NCBI GenBank assembly: GCA_009869945.1
Contig: WIXG01000171.1
Span: 1 to 64,000, forward strand
Reading direction: 5' to 3'
Length of the DNA: 64,000 nucleotides
From: Mesaphorura yosii
Taxonomy: Eukaryota; Arthropoda; Collembola; Poduromorpha; Tullbergiidae
Shown here: piece after piece, positions 45,645-57,816 of the stretch
Numbering within the stretch: the stretch's first letter is position 1
How the letters are laid out: every line of letters begins with the position of its first letter
Made by a program: the position numbers and the translations under genes
Notes under the pieces: model-generated
Database searches by the model: none
What the model was told of the DNA's origin: nothing
What the model saw: only the letters and a program-made list of their open reading frames with translations

Positions 45645-47338
45645 GGTCCAAAGATTTAATCAAGCAAGTAAGAAATCGGCAAGTCGTCCAGCAGAGATTT
45701 TCTGTACGTGGTTTAGTTTTACCCAACTTGCTGTAGGCCCTCACACACGTCGAGATCCGTACGAATCCGTTCTTGAACCCGAACTGACAGAAAATTCCGG
45801 CCTGGTAATAATTCTTATTCGACTCGATACTTGTGACTTGACTTGCGGGCTGCGGACCGTGAAAGCTGTATTCTGTGATGTGAATTTGGGGTATTTTGTT
45901 GATACAAACTTGAACCAACTCACATATGCACAGTATTATTTATTATGTGTTTATTTTAAAACCCATCACCAGAGTCGTAAATACCGAGCCAAGAAATAAT
46001 TCGCAACATCCAAAAGCATGTACGACATGACGTGTACTGATCTGTGCTGCATTTTATTTTCGGCATTTTTGCGCATCCATAATCATAAATTCCGTTCCAA
46101 GAAACACAGAAGGCGGATTTTCGTATTCCCAAAAAAAAGTCAAGCCAAATTCTTGCACTGCCGCACGTTTAATTAGGACGCATCACGAGAGACCTAAAAT
46201 TAAGTTCTCGGGTTCTACCATTTGTTTATGTCTGTCAAGCCTGTCTTTTATGCCCCGACCCGAAAGCCGCTGACATGCCACGCTTGCGATTCAGTGCGAT
46301 AATCCAAAAAATATGATGATCAAGGTAGAATTATTATTAGACCATACATTTAGTGAAAATATTGTACAGATTCATCGGAAATGTCAAGATCCGGGACGCA
46401 GGCTATTCTGCTTCATTTTTTGATCGTAAAATTCCATCGAAGACGGAAAACGCTGTACTCGCAATTCTACCTAGCAATACTCGAAAGCACCAATGATCAA
46501 ATGGAAAAGTTGTGCAGAATAAATTCGTTCAAAATAGTTCTCATTGTCTTGTATTCTCACGAAGCTTTTCTCTTGATCTTAGTTTTGGTGTGTACTATAT
46601 CCCATTTCCCTTTTGACATTTGACAGCGATCGTGATCCACAAGCAGTCATCACCATCATCGTTGTGTCATCACATATCATATCTCCCCTTTTCTCACATG
46701 ACATCACACGCGCTGCATCACATTTTATGCTCTGTTAATGACTTTCCGAAGGGCAAGGCGCAAACGCTGCGAATTTAACATCTAACCACACGTGCTAGTA
46801 ACTAGGTTCAATAGTGCATAATGAAACGTGTGAATGAATGAAATAATTACATAGGATCTGTTTTCTATTTCTTTTACGATCAGAATGCCAGGGCCAGGAC
46901 GGCCAGAATCATTTCGCACTATCGCACGTGCTATTTTCTCAGTTGGATGGTGCGCAGTCCGGAACACACAGCAATTGGTGAGTTGCGTGGGAGGGAGCCG
47001 GAAATTAAGATCTCAAGATTCAAGATTCAAGATCGGTCATCGCATCGTTCCAACAAGACAAGCAGATCGATCTCCGATTTGGATTTGATCTGATCAAGCA
47101 AAAGCAAGTCATCACCCATGTAATTTCATTGCTTATGCGTAACAAAGACCGTTTGTCTCAGATTTCCAGCAGCGCCAGCTACAAATGCCAATGCCTGTGT
47201 TCGTTCAAGTCCAAAGGAATCGACTCAATTGACCACGTGCAGAGGATATAACTTTTTAAACTTTTGAATCACATCTAGTCATTCACTGCTGCATGAATTT
47301 AGTAACTCGTTCAGTGATTAGTAAACCTTACAAACAAG
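45645..47338. other. Intergenic, no gene seen
   Basis: AT-rich region of about 1.7 kb upstream of TTC27. The frames at 45616-45999 and 46381-46623 lack domains and context. Confidence 0.5.
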
Positions 47339-50300
47339 ATGAATTCAATATTCACAAAACAAGAGGAGAGTCTGCTGGCCGGGCTCGGATTTACATTCCA
47401 ACCGATAAAGCGGAGTCGAAGCAGAATTAACTTCAAGGACTCGACGGACAGTGTGAGTGGTGATGGAAAGATGACCCACTGCAACATTTACGATCTGTAC
47501 GGGGATTTGATATCTAAGCAAGCGTTCAATACCGGAAATCTTCATAGCCTCTTCACGCTCACGAAAGAATTCATCGATTCCATTGAGATTTCGCCAAGTG
47601 ATCAAGCATGCGCGACTCTCGATGCTGAAACTGAATGGTAAGTTATTGATCGATCTCTTCCTTGATAGATAATGAAAGAAATCCTGGCTCATGTGTGTAG
47701 GGACTTCCAGGAGCATCTGCTGCTTGTGTTTGCACTGCTATCCTTTTATATCAACCAGAATTATGTTGGGCCACGGCTTCTGCAGGCCTTGATTCCAGAT
47801 GACATGAAAACTTGGCTGCATGCGCAGGAGCAGAAGACAAGGTCTTCCACTACTGAAGATGAAAATAGTTTGATTCAGAACACCCTCATTTTGGATGGCG
47901 AAGATCTGGTTGAAAATATCGAGTTTCCAATCCTGCTTCTGATTGTGGAGAAAATACTGGGCAATGCCGAACGCACTTTCATAACGCGCACCTTAGAGCC
48001 TGAGCACAAAGAAAAGAATTCGACGCGATCAGATCACGCACTGATTTTGTGGTGGAAGATTAGAACTTGGTTCCTGCATCAGCAGTTGTTAGAAGAAAGG
48101 TCGCAAGAGTTATTTAAACGAATTACGGAGACAGAAAAGCAATTCCTGACCATAATTGGAAATATTGAACGCGAACAAGAGATTAAACTCCAGCCTCCAC
48201 TCCAGGCCATGTTTTATGTAGAACTAAGTGAAATCTATCTGCATTATTATGACATTGAGAAATCGAAGCGTTTGGTCGAATTGGCCAAGGCTGCAGCTGA
48301 AATGAGAGCGCAACCCGCAGGTAAATCACATGACATGTGCCACTCATTACGGGAGTCTTGATTAAGAAATCTTTTATTTCTCAGGTGCACTTGGCCGAAG
48401 AACGAAGTACCAGCAGACGGACTTAGCCCAGCTTGTATTGCATGTGGAGCTGACGGACTCTAGTTATCCAAAACCAGCCGCTGTTTTCATGTCCCTTGAC
48501 AGAGCAGTTTTCCCACAGGTAACGACGATGAATTTCAAGCCTCCATTAAACTCTCAATTCCTAATGAGGTGAGTTGTGTCTATTTGTTCCAGAACGTATT
48601 ACTGGAAGACGACGTGCGATTAGAACAAATTAAACTCAGCACGGCGACTATGCCCACAGACTCAGAAAATATTAATCCAGAAATTACAGCAGGACACTTG
48701 ACGCCATTGCAACATTTGGTTTTGCTGGCTGACTTGTAAGTTTTATTGTAAAACTCGACTGACGTTTTCAGCATTTCAATTTTAATTCCCTACATCTTAT
48801 TTGCAGCCGGGCAAGAAGTAAATATTTACCTCGGGACGGTGTTTACAACGAAGAGCTGCTTGCGTACCTGCAGTACTTAATAGAATACCCTAAGCTATGG
48901 TGTGTCCAATTCTTAGCGTTATTCAAGCGATCTCTGCTGGAAACAGATCAACGGCGAACCGTAGAAAGATCAATGAACCAGCTGCAGAGTCTGAAGACGT
49001 CCATGAACTCAGATTTGGCAACTCTACAGGAGAGGATCAAATGCTTCTTTGGGTCAGGACTTCCACAGAGTTGGGAAGTAGAGGTAAAGAATATTTAAGA
49101 TCTGCTTCATAGCTTCATCATCTGTCACTTCATGTACAACTAGTACTCTTTGTTCCTTGTAGGACGGACTTGGGAAAGTGTTAACATCGCTCGGTCTTTA
49201 CAAAGAAGCTCTCGATATTGCGCTACGCCTGAGCAAGTGGGAAGATGTGATAAGCTGCTACAATTTGCTGAATCTGAGGCACAAGGCGGAAGAAGTTATC
49301 AGGGAAGAATTGTCGAAGAACGGCGAAAGCGTCAAGTTGTGGATTTATTTGGGTGATGCGACTGATAATGTGGAGTATTACGAAAAAGCGTGGAATCTCT
49401 CACAATGCAGAAGCAGTCGAGCACAGAGGCAGTGGGGAAATTATCATTTTAGCCGGAAAGAAGTAAGACAACCGCCAAATTCCAAAGTTGCTGAATTAAC
49501 TGTTCTCTTCAGTGTTCACAGTTGTCTGTTATGCCAATTTCAGTATGAGCAATCCATCGAGCACTTTGAGCTCAGTGTGCAATTGAATCCGCTGGAGCAT
49601 TCCACATGGATAAGACTGGGCTTTGCTGGGCTGCAGTGCGAGAAATGGGACGTATCAACGAAAGCTTATCAGCACGCAACTGAATTAGATTCTGATGTAA
49701 AAGCTCTACTGTACCCACACTTTCCCCAATTATTCGTCTCCATTATTTTAAACCCCTTTTCTTTTGCCCTTTGGATTCCAGAATTTTGAGCTTTGGAACA
49801 ATCTTGCGAACGGTTTTCTTAAATCCGGGAACAAGACGAAGGCGCTGCGTGCATTCCACGAAGCGGTCAAGTGCAACTACGAAAACTGGAAGGTTTGGGA
49901 TAATTTGCTTGTCGTCGCGACCGACTGCAAAGTGTTTGACGACGTGCTTCGAGCATACAATCGACTGATTGACTTGAAAACAAAGTGGGAGGACGAGCAA
50001 GTGCTAACGCTTTTGGTGCGTGCGATTGTCGTCAATTTGGAAGACGCTGTGGGGAATCCGTCAAGGCCAAAGTATTTGAAGGATGTTCTGAAATTGTTTG
50101 GACGAATTACGTCGTCGGTAAGTTACTAAATGCGTTGTGTTTTTCAATTCACTGTCTGCAAATGGCTTCCTGACTTGTGATTCTCAGGTGCGTGGAAATT
50201 CAACAATTTGGAAACTGTACTCTGATCTCCAAGCCGTGGCTGCCGCCGACCTTAAAGAAAGTTCGCGGCCAGAGTCTCCAGAAGACATTCCAGAAACACA

Positions 50301-50809
50301 TTTGTACAACAGCGTCTCGTACATGGAACGAGCGATTAAATGCTCCATTCTGGACCCAAATTGGAACAAGACGGAGGACAAAATCAAAGTGACTTCCGAT
50401 TTCGTACTGCAGTACATCGAAAGTAAGAACGAACGCATGCATGCTGTCAAAAAATTTGATTTTATTCATGCTTTTATTGCCATTTATACATTTTTTATAT
50501 ATCAATTTAGGAATAGCTGAATTTCAGAAGTTTCAAATGAATTCTTCGAATCCTGGATCATCAGAGCAGCTAAAGAATGATGCTCAATTCTTGATAAAGA
50601 AAGTCTTTAATGGGATCAAGGTAATATTTCTTCTTCAAATTGAAAAATAGCACACCAACGAATCGCATCATCTGATTGGTCTGATATTTTTATTTTTATT
50701 TCTATATTTTTAGAGCACAAATCAAACGGCGGTAAATCCCGAGCCGCTTCAAGAATTTCTGACAGAGCTTCAGGAGGAAATGAAAATCCTTGGCTTCCAG
50801 ATGGAATAA
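47339..50809 (+). CDS. TTC27: Tetratricopeptide repeat protein 27
   Basis: Eleven exons: 47339-47637, 47701-48320, 48385-48518, 48593-48735, 48807-49083, 49163-49462, 49544-49696, 49782-50117, 50188-50422, 50511-50620 and 50714-50809. All phases close, giving 900 residues (human about 840). Family landmarks in order: a long helical N-terminal half with WWKIRTWFLHQQLL, the GALGRRTKYQ block, then TPRs with YLGDATDNVEYYEKAW, RSSRAQRQWGNYHF, LNPLEHSTWIRLG, ELWNNLANGF and CNYENWKVWDN. TTC27 is a conserved cytoplasmic TPR protein related to yeast Emw1. AATAAA lies at 50891-50896, inside the 3' end of the convergent MAGE gene. Confidence 0.93.
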
Positions 50810-50890
50810 TTTAATCTTTAATCTAAATTCTTACTTAGCCTTAATTTAATAATTAGCCAGTCTATTCCAGAAGCTAAGGTTATTTACAGA

Positions 50891-50896
50891 AATAAA
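50891..50896 (+). terminator. Poly(A) signal of TTC27
   Basis: AATAAA 82 bp past the TTC27 stop codon, on the same strand and 20 bp short of the end of the convergent MAGE coding sequence. Confidence 0.55.
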
Positions 50897-50915
50897 TTTC
50901 CCGGCTTCACGCTTA

Positions 50916-52553
50916 TCAGTCGCTGTCGTTGCCAATAGCACCGGCACCACGTCTTTCATTCCAATTGCGATTTCCATGATTACCATTGTTGGGAGGTTCA
51001 GCTTCTACTTCCGCGTCCATCGCTGTACCTGATTCGGTGGAGACCTCTGCCTCTGCATCCGACGCTGAAGCTGTAAACGTCATATTTTGAATACTGCACA
51101 TACGAGTTTAACGAAATGCATTTTTAATTAAGGATTTAAGCATACTTGCGACAGTTCCATCGTCCTCGTCGGCGCTGCTGTCAGAATCCTTAGCGTGCTT
51201 CTCCCACTCCAACAGCTCTGTTCGGGCAATTCTCGCCTCCTCCGAATTTAAGATGAACTGCAGTGGTCCAGCAAAATCTTGTGGTTTTTTGCCAGGAAAT
51301 TGCTGTAAGAAATGAAGATATTGGATAAGAAAAAAGAAAGAAGGGATACGTCAGTAATTTAGCGATAGATTTGACGTACACGAACTGCGTGCTTGAAAAG
51401 GCTCCATTTGCTGATTTCCAAGTGAGATCGTGGACCCCAAATGTAACGAATGATTGACACGCCTTGCTCCTCATTTTTCTCCTCTTGAATCTTAAGGTAC
51501 ATTGGAACAACGTACTCCTAAGCCGAAATGCAGGGAATTAAAATTAATCACAACGTTGTACCAGTTAATACTTCTGTTTTCTTACAGTTTTCATGAATTT
51601 CTTGAAATCCCTCTCAGCAATGTCCAGTTCCGCGTCGAGCTCAAGTGAAGTTACTGCATTCCAGAGTTGACCTTGAGGCAAATCAAGTATGCGTATAATT
51701 TGACAAAGATTTTCTGATAATTGGGTCTAATATAACTAATATTGCCTGTCAACGTGCTGTACTTACTTTCTTCGATTCCATAGTCGAGATTTTGCATGAA
51801 AATTAGGGTCAGAAACACAACCAGCAGCGCCTGCTTAGCCTCACGAGTCCTGTCTTCCTCAGTGCGCCTCTTGACTTTATTAATCAACTTGGTGATTCCC
51901 TTATGCTTGCTGATAACGAACCAGCAGCTGCAGCCGACCTGTTGTATATCCAGGCTAAGTTCAGCCGAACCTTCGTTATAGCCCCATACATAATAGCCAA
52001 ACACCTGTGAGGAAGGAATTGAACAAGTTGGTCTTAAGATCGTAGTTTAGCTTAAGACACGGGCTAATCTTACATTTTCCATGGTTCGTTGGACCTTCCG
52101 AATCACGTTATTTACCAGCTCCGCCTCTCGCTTCTCTTTTCCAAAAATTCTTTGCAGAAAGTCGGTTCTCCTGACGGGAATCTTGTTTCCAGTTGTAAAT
52201 GTCAAGTACATGATTCCATTCTTGACCAGTGTATCCTTATCTCGAGCAGTTTGTTCCCTCTCTTTCCTTTTCATCTCTAGTCTGGCTTTGGGCTCCACAG
52301 CAGCTTGCTTTGACGACATGACCATTGCAGGAGCGGGGATATTCTGTAATGGTGATCCGGGCCAGGGCTCCTGTGTTCGGGCACCGCGCTTGGGGGTTGC
52401 CTCAGCCCTCTGTGCCATGGATTGTTCCGTTTTCTGCGACGTTGTTTCTCGGAGTCGACTTCTGACATCTGACCTGTCTTCCGCTTCCTTTTGACCGCCT
52501 CTTCGTTGACTTTGACTCATATTGACAGTTGGCTTAAAACTAGTCCTTGTCAT
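50916..52553 (-). CDS. NSMCE3: MAGE-domain protein (NSE3/NSMCE3-like)
   Basis: Six or so exons. The ATG at 52553 starts a basic, Gln/Arg-rich disordered N-terminus. The MAGE homology domain follows: IPVRRTDFLQRIFG, then FGYYVWGY, ...ALLVVFLTLIFM, and the diagnostic YIWGPRSHLEISKW block (about 51455-51410). The tail is acidic then Gly/Asn/Arg-rich, ending at 50916. In most invertebrates the single MAGE gene encodes NSE3, a subunit of the SMC5/6 complex that pairs with NSE1 and NSE4 in DNA repair; that role is inferred from family. Splice sites traced include 52074 (GTAAGA) and 52005 (CACAG). It lies tail-to-tail with TTC27, 107 bp between stop codons. Confidence 0.87.
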
Positions 52554-53330
52554 TGATTGTAGTATATTTTCTCCGTCTGTTTGCCCCAGCTGACTGCTAA
52601 CTGACAATTAATTACTGATGAGACTGGTGACTATCAAAAAGTGCGTAAACAATCGAATTCGCCTTCCGATCACCAATACAGAACAACCCAATAATGATTC
52701 AATAATCTGGATTTTCTGGATTCAGAATTCGGAGAATCCACAATACTCAACACGCTTTTTACTTTTCATGTTTTCTCTGCCTCCGCTGAACTTATTTTAG
52801 TTTTCTTCAGACATGCAAAAACATCAAAGATTTGCATTTTGCATGGTCATCGACTCAAAACTTCCAGAATCTTCACTACAAATAATGGAAATAACCTCTA
52901 ATTGAATAAATTCGCACACTTCAACACTCAATTTATTAAGAACTTTGGCCCCTTTTGGACAAATTTATGAGAAACAAACACTCAAAAATACACATAACAT
53001 TACAACAAATGTCAAAAATAACTAAAATGACACACAATAAGAAAAACTACACAAGAGTTCACAATTCCTAAAGCAAATAAATGAGCATTGGTTGGATTGT
53101 GCAAATAAGAAAGACATGAGCAGCAAAATTAGTAAAGCAAAAATGCGAATAAAATATCAGTCATGGACGCCACAGTTCAGACCAGGCTCTCGTAATTTGC
53201 AAGTCAAAAGCGCTACATTAGCACAGATTAAATTGTAAAGTTTATATAGAAGTTAATCAAGTGACTAAATTAAGTCAGCCGAAATTATGCGAAGTGGATC
53301 GCGGGTCCGCAAGGACGAATTTGAGTTGAA
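52554..53330. other. Intergenic, no gene seen
   Basis: AT-rich region upstream of the MAGE gene and downstream of the xylosyltransferase. No feature is recognised. Confidence 0.5.
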
Positions 53331-56300
53331 TTATGGCAACAATGATCCCGTGACGGGGTCCATACTTTCAATGACTCCTTTCGGATCAGGATACAGGGAA
53401 CTCCAGGCTGTTTCTGTGCACGCTTCAGCCTCAAAGTGTCCCTGACTTTCTTGCAGTGTGTCGTCTTCGTCATGTTGAGCATTTCCATTTAGTGTCGCTA
53501 ACAAAACTTGGCTGACAGGCTTCACATAGCAGAGATCCTGAAGCTCGTAATAATTTCCAATTAACGAGTCGATTGTTAATTGCAATTCTTCCAGCTCTGT
53601 TTGCGTTGAATTCAGAGAATCGACGCGAATTCCATCATGAAATTCCAGTGGCACAATCAAAAACTTTACAGATGCCAGTACTTGGCGAGAAGGAGTCTGA
53701 ATTCTTACTGTCCAGTTTCCAGTCGGCAAAGGAGGTCGGAGAGTTGGCTTAACAAAGCTTGCCTATAAAAATAGACAAAGGAAAATCATGAGATGTAAGA
53801 AACTTATCTTCTTTATGGCTAGGAATTTGTGTTTACCGTTTCAGCAGAGTTAACGACCATGTTCACAGAGCTTTTCATTTTTTTCTCCGGATTTATCCAG
53901 ACAAATGAAATATTGAATGACTCATCTGTGTATAAATTGTAGGCAAGCGCCGGTTCGCTGAACGGGCCTAAAATTCCGGCATAGTTACGAAATATTTGCT
54001 CTTTCTGATCGTAATCTTCGCCAATTCTTAAATTCTGCAACAAATATGGCAATCAAATGTCGCTTTCTTGTCCGTAACCGAGAAGAATTTCAATTGTAAT
54101 ATTTTACCTGAAATTTCCCTTCGAATTTTCCAAGCTTTCTCGAATCTTCTTCATAAACAGCCAACCCCGGTTGAGACTTAAACCAGCCTTCTAGTTTGAG
54201 ATTTACATTCTCCGGAAGATGTGTTTCAAATTTAACTAGAATTCCTTCCATTCTGTCGTTTTGAACGAAAACGTGCAGATCCTCAACACTGGTTTCTATG
54301 TCGGTGCTTCTGTACTTGATCGATCCTGAACGTTGTTCAACGAAACTCTTCAGAAATGCTGCAGTTGAGATTCTTGCTAATGAATGCCCCAGAGTCAAGA
54401 TAGCGTCTTTTGGTTTAGGCGACTTGTCATGGTGATTGTACACACTTTGCCAGTACTTATCGAGAATGGCGTGCTCGCCATAGACGTGATGGCCTGGGTT
54501 TAATTTTAATTCCAGTTTATTGATGATTGCTTGATTCACAATTGGCTCAAACTTGCGTCCAAAGAATATCAGCTTCGACTCCGCTAACTGCATCAAAGAA
54601 AAATATAACAAATAAACTTCATTTTTAGGTGGTCTTCTTTGTCGACATTTCAATATTCTAGAGGGACTTTTTACCTCCAAACGAGACCAGTCAGCCAACC
54701 GGAAGTCATTTGGTGAACAGCCACACCAGTCAACAACGCTCTTGTACTGGCATTTGCAGCCCAGTTTCCTTCTCCAGTTCGTTACGTGTAAATTATTGTC
54801 AATGAATGATTCGCAAAAGGCCGAGTTACGAAGAACTGTATGGAAGAAGCTTTCGGCAGGAAGCAAAGTGTTTTTGTAGACAATTCTGAGACCCTTCACA
54901 AGTTCGTCTTCTGTGCTGACGACGTACTGAATGAATTCACGATGTAATGCGATCCAATCACTTCCGCCATCAAAAATAATGCCTGGAAGGAAATGATTTT
55001 CATCAATAAAAGATAAAGAAGGCATGATGACAGTGAACGCTTATAGAATTAGCTTTTCAGTACCTCCAGGCAATTTACGATCTTGTAGCCTCCACATTCT
55101 GTGTTCGCACTCAACAAACGTTCGGTCGAGTCCCTGCTTGGTGACAAACTTCTGCACGTCTCGCCCATGTGACTTCACAAAATTCCACCCGTTGTTCAGC
55201 GACAGAAATGTTTCCAGCTGTTCAACCGTCCTGTGTTACAAAAATACCGTAGTAATAAATCAAAGCGTACATTGAAGACTCACACAAGACACAAATGTCT
55301 CGAATTGTCACGAACTTCAGCGGAAAGTCCGACTCGCTTAGATTGATGACGTAGTCCCAATTCCAACCCCAATTCTTCGAATTTTCAGTCAGATCCTTCA
55401 TTCCATTAAGCAAAACTGTCAGCAAGCTAGCACCACCCCAAATTGTAGCTTCTCGGGACTCCATAAAGCGGATATTGTTGGGAATTTTCTCAAGGAGTAT
55501 TTGCAGTTCACGAAACATGTAGTCTTGCCTCTGCCAGCAAAAGTCAAACTCACAGAGTACAACGACGCAGCCAACTAAAAAGTGCTATCACGCAAGAAAG
55601 CCTTTTTTCGAAAATACTTACGGCGTCCACGTGAATGTAAAAATAATGCTGCTTTCGGAAGAGATTTTTAATCAGCCGAATTACTTGTCGACTCGCCCTT
55701 CCGTTTAACGTCAGGAAAAACACAATTCCCGTTTTCTTTGTGGGCGGATTGGAAGAATAACCCGAAAGCTCCCGTTCCACATCATCCAGACCCTTGACAT
55801 TTTTATCTCCAGATAAACCTACAGTTATGTTGAAACTCGTTTTAAATTCCGATCTCATCACCCAACACTAATGCTGGCGTAAAAGAAGCAACTTACTGAA
55901 CACTCCAGTTTCGTAGACGTTCATTCTAAAATAGCCACCGCAGATTCGACTTTGGTTTTTGGTATTTAACTTTGAAGGGCACTTCATGTTGCATTCGTCT
56001 AGCGGAAGACGCAAGTCCTCAGCCGGTCTCTTGTTCCCACAAAAACATTCGATTCTGCACAATCGAAGTAAACTCACAGTTTTAATGAGTAAAATAATTC
56101 TAGAATCTTGACACTTGACACTTACGAGTATTGAACTCCTGCAAAGGCGTAGCCAGCTTGAAGGCACAGATCTACACAGTTTTGGGGAGAATTGCTTAAT
56201 TTAAGTAAGGCAAAGTGGTCAGGCAAAATACGATCCTTTTGTTCATCTTGGTAGCATCCATTGTGTTCCATGTACGTAAATTCTGTGCAAATGATCGAAA

Positions 56301-57020
56301 CGAGAAGAAAATGTTAGCCCTTTGTCTCAAGTGGATTAGCAATCTGTTAGCTTTACTTACCACTATTTTTGCAGTATCTAGGAAGCTTGGCCGGGTACTG
56401 CGGACCAAGACAGACCGTTTCAGAAAGTTGCCTCTTACATTCTTGTGTTTTGGCACGCTGAATCGCGGATATTGAGTCCTTATTTGTAATATGACATTCT
56501 GGGACGAAATCCAATGACTCCAGATTGAGTTCCGACGAGGAAGGACTAGATGACTTTGACTGATTAAGTTGCGGCTGAATCTGCGGTTGAACCGGTTGAG
56601 TATCCACGCCCGTTAAGTGTTCGGAGGAATCCTTCTCATCCAAGAGGTCTGATTCGGTGCCAGTGTCCTGTGGCAAACCAGTTAAATTAACATTTCGCCT
56701 TGGAGAGCTTAAATGTATTTCAAAAAAATCCTTACCGGCACCCGCCGTCCATCCGCCGGCAGTGCCCTATCCTCGGATTTATGCTCCTGGAAGGCGATGT
56801 CATTAGTGTGGCTGTCTTCGCCTCCATTTTCACTCTTGATCTTCGCAGTAGCGCTGGAGCTACCTGATTCCTTACTAATTTGATTGTCGTTATTAATTAA
56901 CACAACTCTGATGGCAAGAAACACTTGCAGCAAGAAAAGCAGAGCAACGATTAGACATATCAGTGATACTACCTTATATTTCTTAACAAATCTCGCAAAA
57001 ATATCCAAATCTCTATTCAT
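53331..57020 (-). CDS. oxt: Peptide O-xylosyltransferase
   Basis: Type II Golgi membrane enzyme that transfers xylose from UDP-xylose to serine, the first step of heparan and chondroitin sulfate assembly. The ATG at 57020 gives a short cytoplasmic end and a signal anchor (about residues 17-40), then a long acidic stem, a WSC Cys-rich domain (YPAKLPRYC; IECFCGN; CNMKCPS; CGGYFRMNVY), and the GT14 branch-type catalytic domain (FFLTLNGRASRQVIRLIKN; YFYIHVDA; NWDYVINLSESDFPL; IIFDGGSDWIALHREF; FHTVLRNSAFC). The xylosyltransferase C-terminal domain follows, ending at 53331. About a dozen short introns interrupt it, and the domain order is complete. An upstream frame that overlaps the start begins with GTG and is not counted as a uORF. 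Confidence 0.92.
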
Positions 57021-57816
57021 TGTGTAACGTTACTGGCCAGGCAAAGAGCTCCTTTGCCCTAAATATCTTCGGTTGCCGTCGTTGCAGTCTTTCTACCGTT
57101 TCGTTGCCAGTTGCGTCCTGATAAGAATTCGAAGATAAGTCACCATCCTGTTTCCGGTCGTGTGCGATTGCGATTAATGTGTTGCTTTGTGCTGATTCCA
57201 CTCTTCTTATGATCTGATGCCATAACTTCGTTATTGTCGTTAGTTTGCAAAATGCAGAGTTGCACTAATAATATCTAATAGCGAAAATAGCGCTGATCAG
57301 ATCAGATTCTGATCAGATCTGTGACGTATACTGCCTTATGAGATTGAGATCACAAATTTAAATGAAGGTGCAATATAAACAATGGGCTGAGGTGAGCTTG
57401 AATTTGACATTTTGAGTCACAGCACGGCCCGGTGACGAAAGACATGTGAAACGCACAACTCGACGAAGCCTTTGTTTTGAAGTTCTCCTTCTCGAATGCC
57501 TTGAATCGTTGTTAATGTGTAATTAATCAGTTTTATTCTTCAATGTATAAAAGTAATGCTAAGAACAAAATGCTTAACGCTTAATTAGTTCAACTGCTTA
57601 CGAATGTGCAGGCTGCAAGCAGGAGGCAGGTTATCAATGTACAAAGACATTTAAGACACACAAATATCCGATTAGCTTAAAATTTTCCACGCAATTAAGT
57701 CCTTAACGTACGAATTATTCTTATCAATACACATATCAGTTTTACAGGTAGAGATTAAGGTTCACGAATTCAAGTCGCGAGTTCTTCACCGCTGCTCGGC
57801 GTATCGTGTTTGTTCT
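57021..57816. other. Intergenic, 5' flank of oxt and 3' flank of CP110
   Basis: No coding sequence recognised. A repeated GATCAGATC motif near 57296-57322 is the only structure noticed. Confidence 0.5.

Noticed and set aside
45616-45999. 127-codon plus-strand ORF
   Set aside because: No domain or signal; its start lies antisense to exon 1 of the small membrane protein.
57013-57201. 62-codon upstream frame overlapping the oxt start codon
   Set aside because: Its first codon is GTG, not ATG, so it is not a credible uORF in a eukaryote.
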